Shown here piece after piece: positions 15,531 through 23,421 of a DNA stretch of 64,000 nt. This DNA comes from Arenibacter hampyeongensis (lineage in GTDB: Bacteria > Bacteroidota > Bacteroidia > Flavobacteriales > Flavobacteriaceae). The translations under genes and the position numbers were made by a program. The DNA lies in contig NZ_PIOB01000012.1 of assembly GCF_002909255.1 (NCBI RefSeq), positions 38,007-102,006 of the forward strand, read 5' to 3'. Position 1 is the stretch's first letter. Every line of letters starts with the position of its first letter. The notes below the pieces were generated by a model. The model was not told the origin of the DNA, did not search any database, and saw nothing but the letters and a program-made list of their open reading frames with translations.

Positions 15531-15914
15531 ATGGAATTTACTTTAAAAACAACATTTAATACCACCGCAAAACAAATTTATAAGGCATGGCTTAGTACCC
15601 AGGGACACACCAAAATGACTGGAGGCGAGGCCTTTGTTTCCGATAAGGTTGGTGACCCATTTACCGCCTGGGACGGGTATATTAAGGGAGAGAATCTAAT
15701 TTTGGAACCCTACCATAAAATTGTGCAATCCTGGAGAAGTGATAATTTTAAAGAAAACGAGGATGATTCGCAAATTGAGGTTATTCTTTCGGAAACGGAT
15801 GGGATAACCCAGTTGACCTTGACACATAGCAATGTTCCGGAGGACGGTGAACACTATATTCAGGGATGGCAGGAACATTATTTCGAACCCATGAAAGCGT
15901 ATTTTGAGTTTTAA
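15531..15914 (+). CDS. SRPBCC (AHSA1-type) domain protein
   Basis: The product has 127 residues, a single START/AHSA1-like cavity fold. Typical segments are LKTTFNTTAKQIYKAWLST at the N-terminus, FTAWDGYIKGENLILEPYHKIVQSWR in the middle and a C-terminal long helix (HYIQGWQEHYFEPMKAYF). These proteins bind hydrophobic ligands or assist folding; this one's partner is unknown. It is monocistronic, with a hairpin terminator downstream. Confidence 0.8.
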   Translation: MEFTLKTTFNTTAKQIYKAWLSTQGHTKMTGGEAFVSDKVGDPFTAWDGYIKGENLILEPYHKIVQSWRSDNFKENEDDSQIEVILSETDGITQLTLTHSNVPEDGEHYIQGWQEHYFEPMKAYFEF

Positions 15915-15962
15915 TATTTATTAAAAAGGTCCTATTATATTTTTTGAAGATTCCTAAAGGAT

Positions 15963-16001
15963 ATTGGACGCAGGAAAACATATTATTTTCTTGCGCCCAA
16001 T
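15963..16001. terminator. Bidirectional hairpin between convergent genes
   Basis: ATTGGACGCAGGAAAA pairs with TTTTCTTGCGCCCAAT at 14 of 16 positions around a 7-nt loop. It lies between two genes that end toward each other. The A and T runs at the stem tip are weak, so termination strength is uncertain. Confidence 0.6.
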
Positions 16002-16017
16002 AATTTTAGTCAGCCTT

Positions 16018-17433
16018 TTATTCCTCCCAAGTATCTGTTCTAAAGGAGGAGGCTGGTAAGCCCTCTGTATTGAACAGGCTACCTGCCTCACAATTTTTAA
16101 AGGCATACCTAACCGCAACAGGTTGCTGTACCTTGCTGGACCAAACACTAAGGCTCTTGTCTCCGTTTATATTAGCTTCGGCAGGATGAAATACTTTGTC
16201 GGTGCCTGCAATTTCAAAACCGGTCAATGGCTTACCGTAACTGGAAAGTCCGTTGTCCGTATAGTTGAACGACAGTTTTATTTTCCCTTCCTTTATTTCA
16301 TCTATCTCATTGTATACCGGACCACTAAAACCAATTCCGTCAATACCGTAGTCCTTGAATAGCGCCCATAAGGCCAACCTATCACCAACCAATTTCTTCT
16401 CCCTTGGGTGAATGTAATCACAATCCCCAATGTCCATGGTTACCGCCATCCCGGTATTTTCCACAGTTTTCATGGTATGCAATTGTGCCTCCCTGACAAA
16501 GCCGGCGTTGCCATCGTTATAACCATAGGGAGCAATTTGTACAAAGTAAAACGGAAACTCGCCCTGCTGCCATTTCTTTCTCCACGTTTTGATCATGCTG
16601 GGGAAAAGTCGACTGTATTCCTCGGCCTTGTTTCTGTTGGATTCTCCTTGGTACCATATAGCTCCCTTAATACCGTAACCTGCCAATGGGTTGATCATGG
16701 CATTGTACAGTAGGGTAGGAGTCTGATGCAATCCTTTATCCGGAAGTTCTTTTGGTAATGCTATGTTTTTGAATTCTGAAAATGCCTCCTTTTCCATCCA
16801 TGCCTCAACACTGGACCCTCCCCAGGAGGTATGGATCAAACCAATGGGAACGTTTAAAAGGGTATTCAATTTTTTTCCAAAAAAGTATGCGGTGGCACTA
16901 AACTCTCTCACGGTTGCCGGACTGGCCTCGGACCATTGGCCTTCCACTTTGTCCAACGGCTCCAGGCTTGCTGCTCTTTTTACGGTAAACAGACGTATCT
17001 GATTGTTTTTGGAGTTTAAAATAGCCTCGCCACTACCATCGATCGGTTGGTTATTAAATCCTTTTACGGGCATTTCCATGTTGGACTGACCGGAACACAA
17101 CCAAACTTCCCCGATCATTACATTGTTGAGGGTTACTTCATTGCTGCCCTTGATAGTAAGTTTGTAGGGTCCGCCATAGGATGGGGTTTTCATCTTCAAC
17201 TTCCATTGCCCCTGACTATTGGCTGTTGCGGTAGATTCCTCGCCCCAACTTCCTGTTATTATAATTTTGCTTCCCGGTTTATCGCTTCCCCAAATGGAAG
17301 CATTGTCCTTTTGCTGTAATACCATGTGATCGCCAAAAAAAGCTGGTAATTTAATTTGAGCGAAGGAAACGGTGGCCGTTAAAAGGAACGCCGCCAATAA
17401 AAAGGTTTTTAATGATTTCATAGAAATTTTCAT
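16018..17433 (-). CDS. Secreted sialate O-acetylesterase (SGNH-type)
   Basis: The product has 471 residues with a signal peptide (about 1-25, ending VSFAQ). The SASA domain shows the nucleophile motif WLCSGQSNMEMPV near residue 112, the block WYQGESNR near 267, and a His in DIGDCDYIHPREK near 345. Members remove acetyl esters from sialic acids or from plant and algal glycans such as xylan. ATG at 17433 or 17421 are both possible starts. No sialidase or sialate catabolic gene is nearby, so an algal glycan substrate is as likely as sialate. Confidence 0.85.
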   Translation of the reverse strand: MKISMKSLKTFLLAAFLLTATVSFAQIKLPAFFGDHMVLQQKDNASIWGSDKPGSKIIITGSWGEESTATANSQGQWKLKMKTPSYGGPYKLTIKGSNEVTLNNVMIGEVWLCSGQSNMEMPVKGFNNQPIDGSGEAILNSKNNQIRLFTVKRAASLEPLDKVEGQWSEASPATVREFSATAYFFGKKLNTLLNVPIGLIHTSWGGSSVEAWMEKEAFSEFKNIALPKELPDKGLHQTPTLLYNAMINPLAGYGIKGAIWYQGESNRNKAEEYSRLFPSMIKTWRKKWQQGEFPFYFVQIAPYGYNDGNAGFVREAQLHTMKTVENTGMAVTMDIGDCDYIHPREKKLVGDRLALWALFKDYGIDGIGFSGPVYNEIDEIKEGKIKLSFNYTDNGLSSYGKPLTGFEIAGTDKVFHPAEANINGDKSLSVWSSKVQQPVAVRYAFKNCEAGSLFNTEGLPASSFRTDTWEE

Positions 17434-17559
17434 GTATGGTTTAATAGATAGTTATTTAATGGTCCCAGTAACAATTACAATGGAATTTCCTCTTTATTCA
17501 TGGAACTTTGATAAATGTAGGTTTTTTTTTAATGTAAAAAGTTGAGCTTAGTTTAAGGT

Positions 17560-19209
17560 TCAACTAGATAAATTGGCCTTTTCCAGGGCCTCATGAATAT
17601 TTTTAAATATATACTTCTTGTCCAATAGCATGAAAACTCCATTCTTTTCGAAATCCTTGCTGGTTTCCTCATTAATTCCAGAAAGGATTACTTTTATTCC
17701 TTTTGTTTTATAGGATTTTATGATCTCTTTTAAACTTTGGTATCCTGTGGCATCGATCATTGGAACATAACGCATTCTAATTATAATCACTTTGGGCTGT
17801 AAATGCGTATTGGTTATGGTTTCCTGAAATTGTCTGGCCGCCCCAAAAAATAGGGGTCCATTAATTTCGTATAACAATACATCTTTTGGGAGGTCCAGTA
17901 TTTCTTCATCAAATAAATGTTCGCCATTAATGTTGTCTGATGATATGTTTTCAATTAGGACAGATTCGCTCATTCTTTTCATGAACATAAAACTGGAGAG
18001 AACTATTCCAATTTCGATGGCTATAACAAGATCGAAGATTACAGTTAGGAAGAAAGTGGTAAGCAGGATGATAATATCCATTCTATCGCCCTTTAAAATG
18101 GATTTAAATTGCCTCCATTCGCTCATATGATAGGCTACAACCATTAAGATTCCTGCCAAACAGGAAAGGGGTATCAATTTGGCATAAGGAGCAAATAAAA
18201 GCATTATAGAAAGTAGGACCAAGGCGTGTACTATACCCGCAATTGGGGTTCTACCACCATTCTTTACATTGGTGGCCGTTCTTGCAATAGCTCCAGTGGC
18301 GGGAATTCCACCGAATATGGCGGAGAAAATATTGGCCGTTCCCTGTGCTATGAGTTCCATGTTGGAACGATGTTTCCCTCCGATCATGGAATCGGAGACC
18401 ACTGCAGATAGCAGTGACTCAATACTACCCAACAAGGCAATTGCAAAGGCGGGTTGTATCAGAGATTTCACGGTTGCATAATCCACTTCGGGAAGGGAGG
18501 GCATACTTAATTGATTTGGGATTTCCCCAAAATTACTTTCAATAGTATCTACGGGAATATTAAAAACTTTTACCACTATGGTTGATAAAAGTATGGCCAC
18601 AATGGATCCTGGAATCTTCTTTATCAACTTTTGAAAATATAAGGTAATAATTACCGTCGCAAAGGCGATGGCAATGGCATACCAGTTGATCTTGTTCATA
18701 TTTTCAAAATATACGACCCACTTGTCAATGAAATCGGCGGGTACTTTTGCAATATGGAGTCCAAAAAAATCGTTGATCTGGGAAGAAAAAATGATCAGTG
18801 CTATTCCGCTAGTGAAACCTACGATCAAGGAGTAAGGTATAAATTTCAGTAAATTGCCCAGACGTGCCAGCCCTAAACCTATGATAATAAAGCCGGCCAT
18901 AAAGGTGGCTATCGTCAATCCGTTTATTCCATATTCTTGAACAATACCATAGACAATAACAATGAACGCCCCGGTTGGACCACCGATTTGGACACGACTT
19001 CCTCCCAAGACTGAAATTATTATCCCAGCAATAATGGCTGTTATTATACCTTTTTCCGGGGAAACCCCAGAAGCTATGGCAAAGGCAATGGCTAAGGGCA
19101 GTGCCACTATACCAACGATCAATCCTGAAAGTATATCTTTAGTAATGGTTTCTTTGGAAATTCCCTCCTTTAGTAGAGAGAACAACTTGGGAATGAACGC
19201 TTTATTCAT
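17560..19209 (-). CDS. SulP family anion permease with STAS domain
   Basis: The product has 549 residues. The N-terminal 410 residues hold about twelve to fourteen membrane helices with the SulP signatures GLIVGIVALPLAIAFAIASG and GGIPATGAIARTATNVKNGG. A STAS domain follows at about 440-545, with the MRYVPMIDATGYQSLKEI segment. SulP proteins carry sulfate, bicarbonate or related anions. A sulfatase is encoded 14 kb away, so sulfate is conceivable, but the substrate cannot be read from the sequence. Confidence 0.88.
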   Translation of the reverse strand: MNKAFIPKLFSLLKEGISKETITKDILSGLIVGIVALPLAIAFAIASGVSPEKGIITAIIAGIIISVLGGSRVQIGGPTGAFIVIVYGIVQEYGINGLTIATFMAGFIIIGLGLARLGNLLKFIPYSLIVGFTSGIALIIFSSQINDFFGLHIAKVPADFIDKWVVYFENMNKINWYAIAIAFATVIITLYFQKLIKKIPGSIVAILLSTIVVKVFNIPVDTIESNFGEIPNQLSMPSLPEVDYATVKSLIQPAFAIALLGSIESLLSAVVSDSMIGGKHRSNMELIAQGTANIFSAIFGGIPATGAIARTATNVKNGGRTPIAGIVHALVLLSIMLLFAPYAKLIPLSCLAGILMVVAYHMSEWRQFKSILKGDRMDIIILLTTFFLTVIFDLVIAIEIGIVLSSFMFMKRMSESVLIENISSDNINGEHLFDEEILDLPKDVLLYEINGPLFFGAARQFQETITNTHLQPKVIIIRMRYVPMIDATGYQSLKEIIKSYKTKGIKVILSGINEETSKDFEKNGVFMLLDKKYIFKNIHEALEKANLSS

Positions 19210-19383
19210 AGTTTGACCAAATGGTATTCAACGGTTTCAGGTGAAGGGGGAAAGGTTTATTACAGAGAATATGGGCAATAATTCCTGTCAAACCTAGGTT
19301 GATCTTTTCTTTTAATATATGACAATTGTCATTTTATTTCATTGTTGTAGCGGATTAATATTTATACGCTGGCTTATTTGTTT

Positions 19384-20892
19384 TTAAGATGGAGGAGTTG
19401 AGGATACAGTGGCCTTTTCGTCTTCCTTCAAGTCTATGCTGAGATAAGAATAAGGCTGTTGGCCATTATTCTCTATGGTAGAAGTCGTTTTTTCCCCATT
19501 TACAAAGAGAAATTCATGGACACCAGGTATTTTGGCAATCCATTTTACGGTACCACCGTTTTCATTATGCGCCATGGTTTTAGTTTTTCCATAATGTTTT
19601 ACGCTAATTTTATTGGAGAGTAGGGGAACGTTCATAATTTCTGCCCATTCATTTTCCTTATCAAGACGGGATAGGCTCATAAATGCATTTATAGCAGCAT
19701 CGGGTTCAATGCCCATTAAACCTCTGGTAATATGCTCAATTACGGTATAGGAATTCTCTGGATAGGCCCGTCTGGGATTTAAGGGACTACACAAATTAAT
19801 GATCATCTTATTTGCCATGGCAGTTTTGTTGTTTTCATAAAATATAATAGGCAAGTAGGACTTTAATTCAACAATTAATTTACCAAAATTGTTCTCGTAT
19901 TTCTCTACCAAATCCATTATTTTGGAATCGTCCTGGATAGCATCATAATAGAAGAGATAATGTAAAAAAGCCTGATTATCCCCTACCATAAAATAATCGA
20001 ACTTACCATCCCCATATAGGATGGAACGATATTCCTGTCTTTCGGTATCCCACCAAAATTGATCTAGGAATTCCTGCTCTTGATGAGCTTTTTCGGCATA
20101 TTTTACAGAGTTCGGCAAATCTTTTCTAAGCTTTAGCATCTCAGAGTAGGCTTTATATGCCGCTATTATGGAGGCGGACATGTCTATACCAAGCAAAGTT
20201 TCTCCCCGGCCACCTTCGTTGTAGGTAGGAATGCCCCGCTTGTTTCCAAACCTGCTTTTTTCTGGACTCTCGGGTGAATGTAGGGACCTATTTCGGTCTA
20301 GGATCTTGTCCGCACCTAATTCCCAATGGTCTATATATTCATTAAGACTCAAATCATAAAAATTAATGAGATCGGGATTATTAAGGTACTCCTCGTTTCC
20401 TGTCCATTTATAAAGTCGGTAGGCGTTATAGGTTACATCAAAGTTGGCAGGTAGGTTGTACCAAAAATCCTGGTCATTTTCGTAGTCTACCGGAGCAGGT
20501 TTATTATACCGGTTTATTTCCCAATAGGAACAGTAATCCTTTTCCTTACTAATGTTTTGGGCGAATTTCAGGAACATATTATAATTGTGTTTGCCCAGGC
20601 TCAAAATTTCTGCCCCAATGGCCTGATGGGACACGTCTCGCATGCAAAATGCTTCACGGTCGGGAAGTGCTGCCTCATACCAGTATCCAACAGGGTCGGT
20701 GTTATCATGGGCGTAGGACAGCGCCTTGTTTTTGGCCCAGCTGAAAGCCTTGTCCAATTCTTTATTGGAAGAATTAAATACCAATCCTCCATTATTGGTT
20801 GGGGTTGTTTTTTTTTCGGATTCTTTACAACTACTGAGCATTATCACAAAGAGAAACAAAAGGCAGTATCTGGAAGTTATGGCTATTTCCAT
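19384..20892 (-). CDS. Lipoprotein with an alpha/alpha-toroid glycosidase-like fold
   Basis: The product has 502 residues. A lipobox leader (LFVIMLSSCKES) puts it at the cell surface or periplasm. The helix-rich body with paired aromatic and acidic residues (YWYEAALPDREAFCMRD, DFWYNLPANFDVTYNAYRLY, YPENSYTVIEHITRGLMG) resembles six-hairpin glycosidases such as alpha-rhamnosidase-type enzymes, with a small C-terminal beta domain. The family cannot be fixed by eye. It is co-oriented with the next upstream gene, 88 bp away, likely one sugar-degradation unit. Confidence 0.65.
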   Translation of the reverse strand: MEIAITSRYCLLFLFVIMLSSCKESEKKTTPTNNGGLVFNSSNKELDKAFSWAKNKALSYAHDNTDPVGYWYEAALPDREAFCMRDVSHQAIGAEILSLGKHNYNMFLKFAQNISKEKDYCSYWEINRYNKPAPVDYENDQDFWYNLPANFDVTYNAYRLYKWTGNEEYLNNPDLINFYDLSLNEYIDHWELGADKILDRNRSLHSPESPEKSRFGNKRGIPTYNEGGRGETLLGIDMSASIIAAYKAYSEMLKLRKDLPNSVKYAEKAHQEQEFLDQFWWDTERQEYRSILYGDGKFDYFMVGDNQAFLHYLFYYDAIQDDSKIMDLVEKYENNFGKLIVELKSYLPIIFYENNKTAMANKMIINLCSPLNPRRAYPENSYTVIEHITRGLMGIEPDAAINAFMSLSRLDKENEWAEIMNVPLLSNKISVKHYGKTKTMAHNENGGTVKWIAKIPGVHEFLFVNGEKTTSTIENNGQQPYSYLSIDLKEDEKATVSSTPPS

Positions 20893-20979
20893 GGTATTAA
20901 TTTATTTATATGATCAGTTGTATTTCTATGGCTATATCTCTTTTTCAATAAATATAGAATGTTTTGCTAAAACTGAAAT

Positions 20980-22320
20980 TTATTCGGTGAATTTAAAGGA
21001 ATATAAATCGGCATCCATCATGTTTACTCGCAGTTTTATGATTTTATCCTTAATAGGGCTAAGGTTCAATGAATTCTGCCAGATCACCTTTCCATTAATT
21101 TCATCGCCTACTATTTTTTCAGTGGAATAATGAATGCCATTAATAGAAGGCTCACTATGTTCATCCACAATTTCTATATGGATATAGCCACCGGCACTGG
21201 TGGAATAGTTGATTTCCAATTTATCTCCATTAAACCTAAATGGTTTGGTAACAAAAAAGCCTTCCTTGGATTTAGCATTTACGGAAGAAAATCCGTCCAT
21301 TCTAATTTTAAACAAGCTGTTTCGTGCATAGATCCCAATATGGGTTTCGTCCAAGGGAACAAGGTTTAAAGTAATATAATTGGATCTGTTTCCCCATCTA
21401 TCACTTTTGAGTCCTGGTCTTATAAAGGCTTCTTTAAAGGTTCTATTAAATTTAATGCCATCTCTGGAACTTATAAAAACTATATCTGTGGAATTGCCGT
21501 TTTCAGGGAAGAATCGTGTTGGCAATCCTATATAAATATGGGGTGCCCTAAAATAAGGTTGAATACCCGAGGTATAAAGATGTTCTCCCTCAAAATTGGG
21601 AAATATGTTGATGGGTTCGCTCCAATTCACAAAATCTTTTGAGGTAGTTCTAGAGAATGATCTTAAACCATTGATGAGCCTTCTATAATAACAAACGTAT
21701 TGATTTTCGGTTTCCGACCAAAAGGCGATATTCTGTGAATCAAATTCATAATAGGCAGCATCGTGTTTAATTACAGGTTCATTCCTGTATTTTTTAAATT
21801 TTATGCCATCATGGGAAACAAAATGGAAAAGGCCCTCGGTATCATTGGTTCCGGATAAAGCTCTGTATTTATATTGAGAATTGGGGTTTACATCTTTGAA
21901 GGGAGTGAAATTATGACTGAAGGGTGGCTCGTAAAATATGTAATTATTTATACTGTCATTTAAGTGTGTGGCTTCTTCCTGCCAATGATAGCCATCCCAA
22001 CTAATGGCACTCCTGGTTATTTCCCCAGGATTGCCGTCATACAATTCTCCTTTCCAAAAATCCAATTTATCCCTGTAATAAATTCGAAATAGACTGTCCG
22101 TTTTAATAATAGTTTGATAATAGCCATTTGGGATATTGGCGCTTTGGACCTCTAGGGGGGCATTTAATTGTAACTCCAGACCCACTATGCTGTCCAATAA
22201 ATAATCATCCAAAAACAATTCTCGTTTATTCCCTAGATCCAATACAGCCTGACATAATAATTGATTTGAAAAGAAAAGAAATATTGCAATTACAGGGAAG
22301 AGATTTTTTTTGTCGATCAT
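20980..22320 (-). CDS. Secreted five-bladed beta-propeller, glycosidase-like
   Basis: The product has 446 residues with a signal peptide (about 1-24). Repeated FISRDGIKF / HFVSHDGIKF / YHWQEEATH strands, each with an SxDG or SWDG turn, mark a propeller like those of GH32/43/68-type proteins. ELFLDDYLLD near the N-terminus is common to this Bacteroidota group. The C-terminal 100 residues look like a beta-sandwich. It is probably an exported enzyme or binding protein for glycans. It sits upstream of the toroid lipoprotein. Confidence 0.65.
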   Translation of the reverse strand: MIDKKNLFPVIAIFLFFSNQLLCQAVLDLGNKRELFLDDYLLDSIVGLELQLNAPLEVQSANIPNGYYQTIIKTDSLFRIYYRDKLDFWKGELYDGNPGEITRSAISWDGYHWQEEATHLNDSINNYIFYEPPFSHNFTPFKDVNPNSQYKYRALSGTNDTEGLFHFVSHDGIKFKKYRNEPVIKHDAAYYEFDSQNIAFWSETENQYVCYYRRLINGLRSFSRTTSKDFVNWSEPINIFPNFEGEHLYTSGIQPYFRAPHIYIGLPTRFFPENGNSTDIVFISSRDGIKFNRTFKEAFIRPGLKSDRWGNRSNYITLNLVPLDETHIGIYARNSLFKIRMDGFSSVNAKSKEGFFVTKPFRFNGDKLEINYSTSAGGYIHIEIVDEHSEPSINGIHYSTEKIVGDEINGKVIWQNSLNLSPIKDKIIKLRVNMMDADLYSFKFTE

Positions 22321-22508
22321 AGATATCCAAGAGTAATGGTTTTGTTAAAAGTATGGAATTTTGTTCTTTTTTTATCAGTGTGCCTATATTTTGAAAACAT
22401 ATACGTGCTGGCAAAATTAATTGTTGTGTCGCTCCATTTTTTTTAAGACGGTACAATGTTTAATTAATTGATTTTATTACATTTAAGGGAGTTTATTTCC
22501 CAGCGAAG

Positions 22509-22537
22509 AATATGCTTACCCATTTGTAATATGCTTA
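22509..22537 (+). promoter_or_regulatory. Direct repeat AATATGCTTA x2 upstream of gene 22571
   Basis: AATATGCTTA occurs at 22509-22518 and 22528-22537, 19 bp apart, 34 bp before the start codon. Close direct repeats at about two helical turns can be regulator sites. No known regulator is matched. Confidence 0.35.
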
Positions 22538-22570
22538 ACTACCAGTCGAAACTAATATTAAACAATTACC

Positions 22571-23284
22571 ATGACATATCTTAAAACGCTATTGTGCCTC
22601 GGAATTTTTGCGCTGTTATTATCCAATTGTGGAAACCGAAAATCTGCTGATACTTCGGCCGATCAGCCAGAGAATATACAATTAACGAACACCGAAGATA
22701 CCGATTGGGAGTACCCATTTAATGGAAAGACCTTGGATGGCTGGAAAAAAATGGGAGGCGATGCTACCTATCATGTTGAAGGCGATATGATTGTGGGTAC
22801 TACTGCACCCGTAACCGATACCAGCAATACTTTTTTGGTAACCAATAAATTCTACGATAATTTTGTTTTGGAATATGAAGTAATTATGGACGCTGCTCCG
22901 AATAATTACCATAATTCCGGCGTACAGATCAGAAGTAATAGTTTTCCCGATTTTTATAATGGATTGGTCCATGGTTATCAGGTGGAAATAGATTTGGATA
23001 CCACCGCGCGAAGTGGAGGAATCTATGACGAAGGCCGGCGAGGCTGGGTACACGATTTAAGTGCTAATCCTGCTGCAAAAAAGGCCTTTAAGCTTGTGGA
23101 ATGGAATTCCTTTAGAGTCGTGGCCGATGGTCCTTCGATCAAAACTTGGGTGAACGGGGTACCCGCTGCCGATTATGTAGATTCCATGACGGCTACGGGC
23201 TTCATTGGCCTACAGGTGCACGCCACGGACAGTGAAAAACCACTACATGTAAAATGGAGAAATATACGCGTTAAACCTTTGTAG
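22571..23284 (+). CDS. DUF1080 (3-keto-glycoside hydrolase-type) lipoprotein
   Basis: The product has 237 residues: a lipobox leader (LLSNCGNR) then a concanavalin-like DUF1080 jelly roll. Typical segments are YPFNGKTLDGWKKMGGD, FLVTNKFYDNFVLEYEV, NNYHNSGVQIRS, and WNSFRVVADGPSIKTWVNGV. DUF1080 proteins have been linked to hydrolysis of 3-keto-glycosides made by Gfo/Idh/MocA oxidoreductases. This window also codes a Tat-exported Gfo/Idh/MocA protein and a second DUF1080 protein, which fits such a pathway. Confidence 0.85.
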   Translation: MTYLKTLLCLGIFALLLSNCGNRKSADTSADQPENIQLTNTEDTDWEYPFNGKTLDGWKKMGGDATYHVEGDMIVGTTAPVTDTSNTFLVTNKFYDNFVLEYEVIMDAAPNNYHNSGVQIRSNSFPDFYNGLVHGYQVEIDLDTTARSGGIYDEGRRGWVHDLSANPAAKKAFKLVEWNSFRVVADGPSIKTWVNGVPAADYVDSMTATGFIGLQVHATDSEKPLHVKWRNIRVKPL

Positions 23285-23421
23285 GCCGTTGTATATCCTC
23301 TACAACCACTAGGGCCAAGTTTCCATTTTACCATTCCTGGCACAGCTTACAACTACCATTATAGGCAGTTTTGGGTGAGGTAAAATATAAAATATCTGAA
23401 TTTTTTTATCATTCAATTATT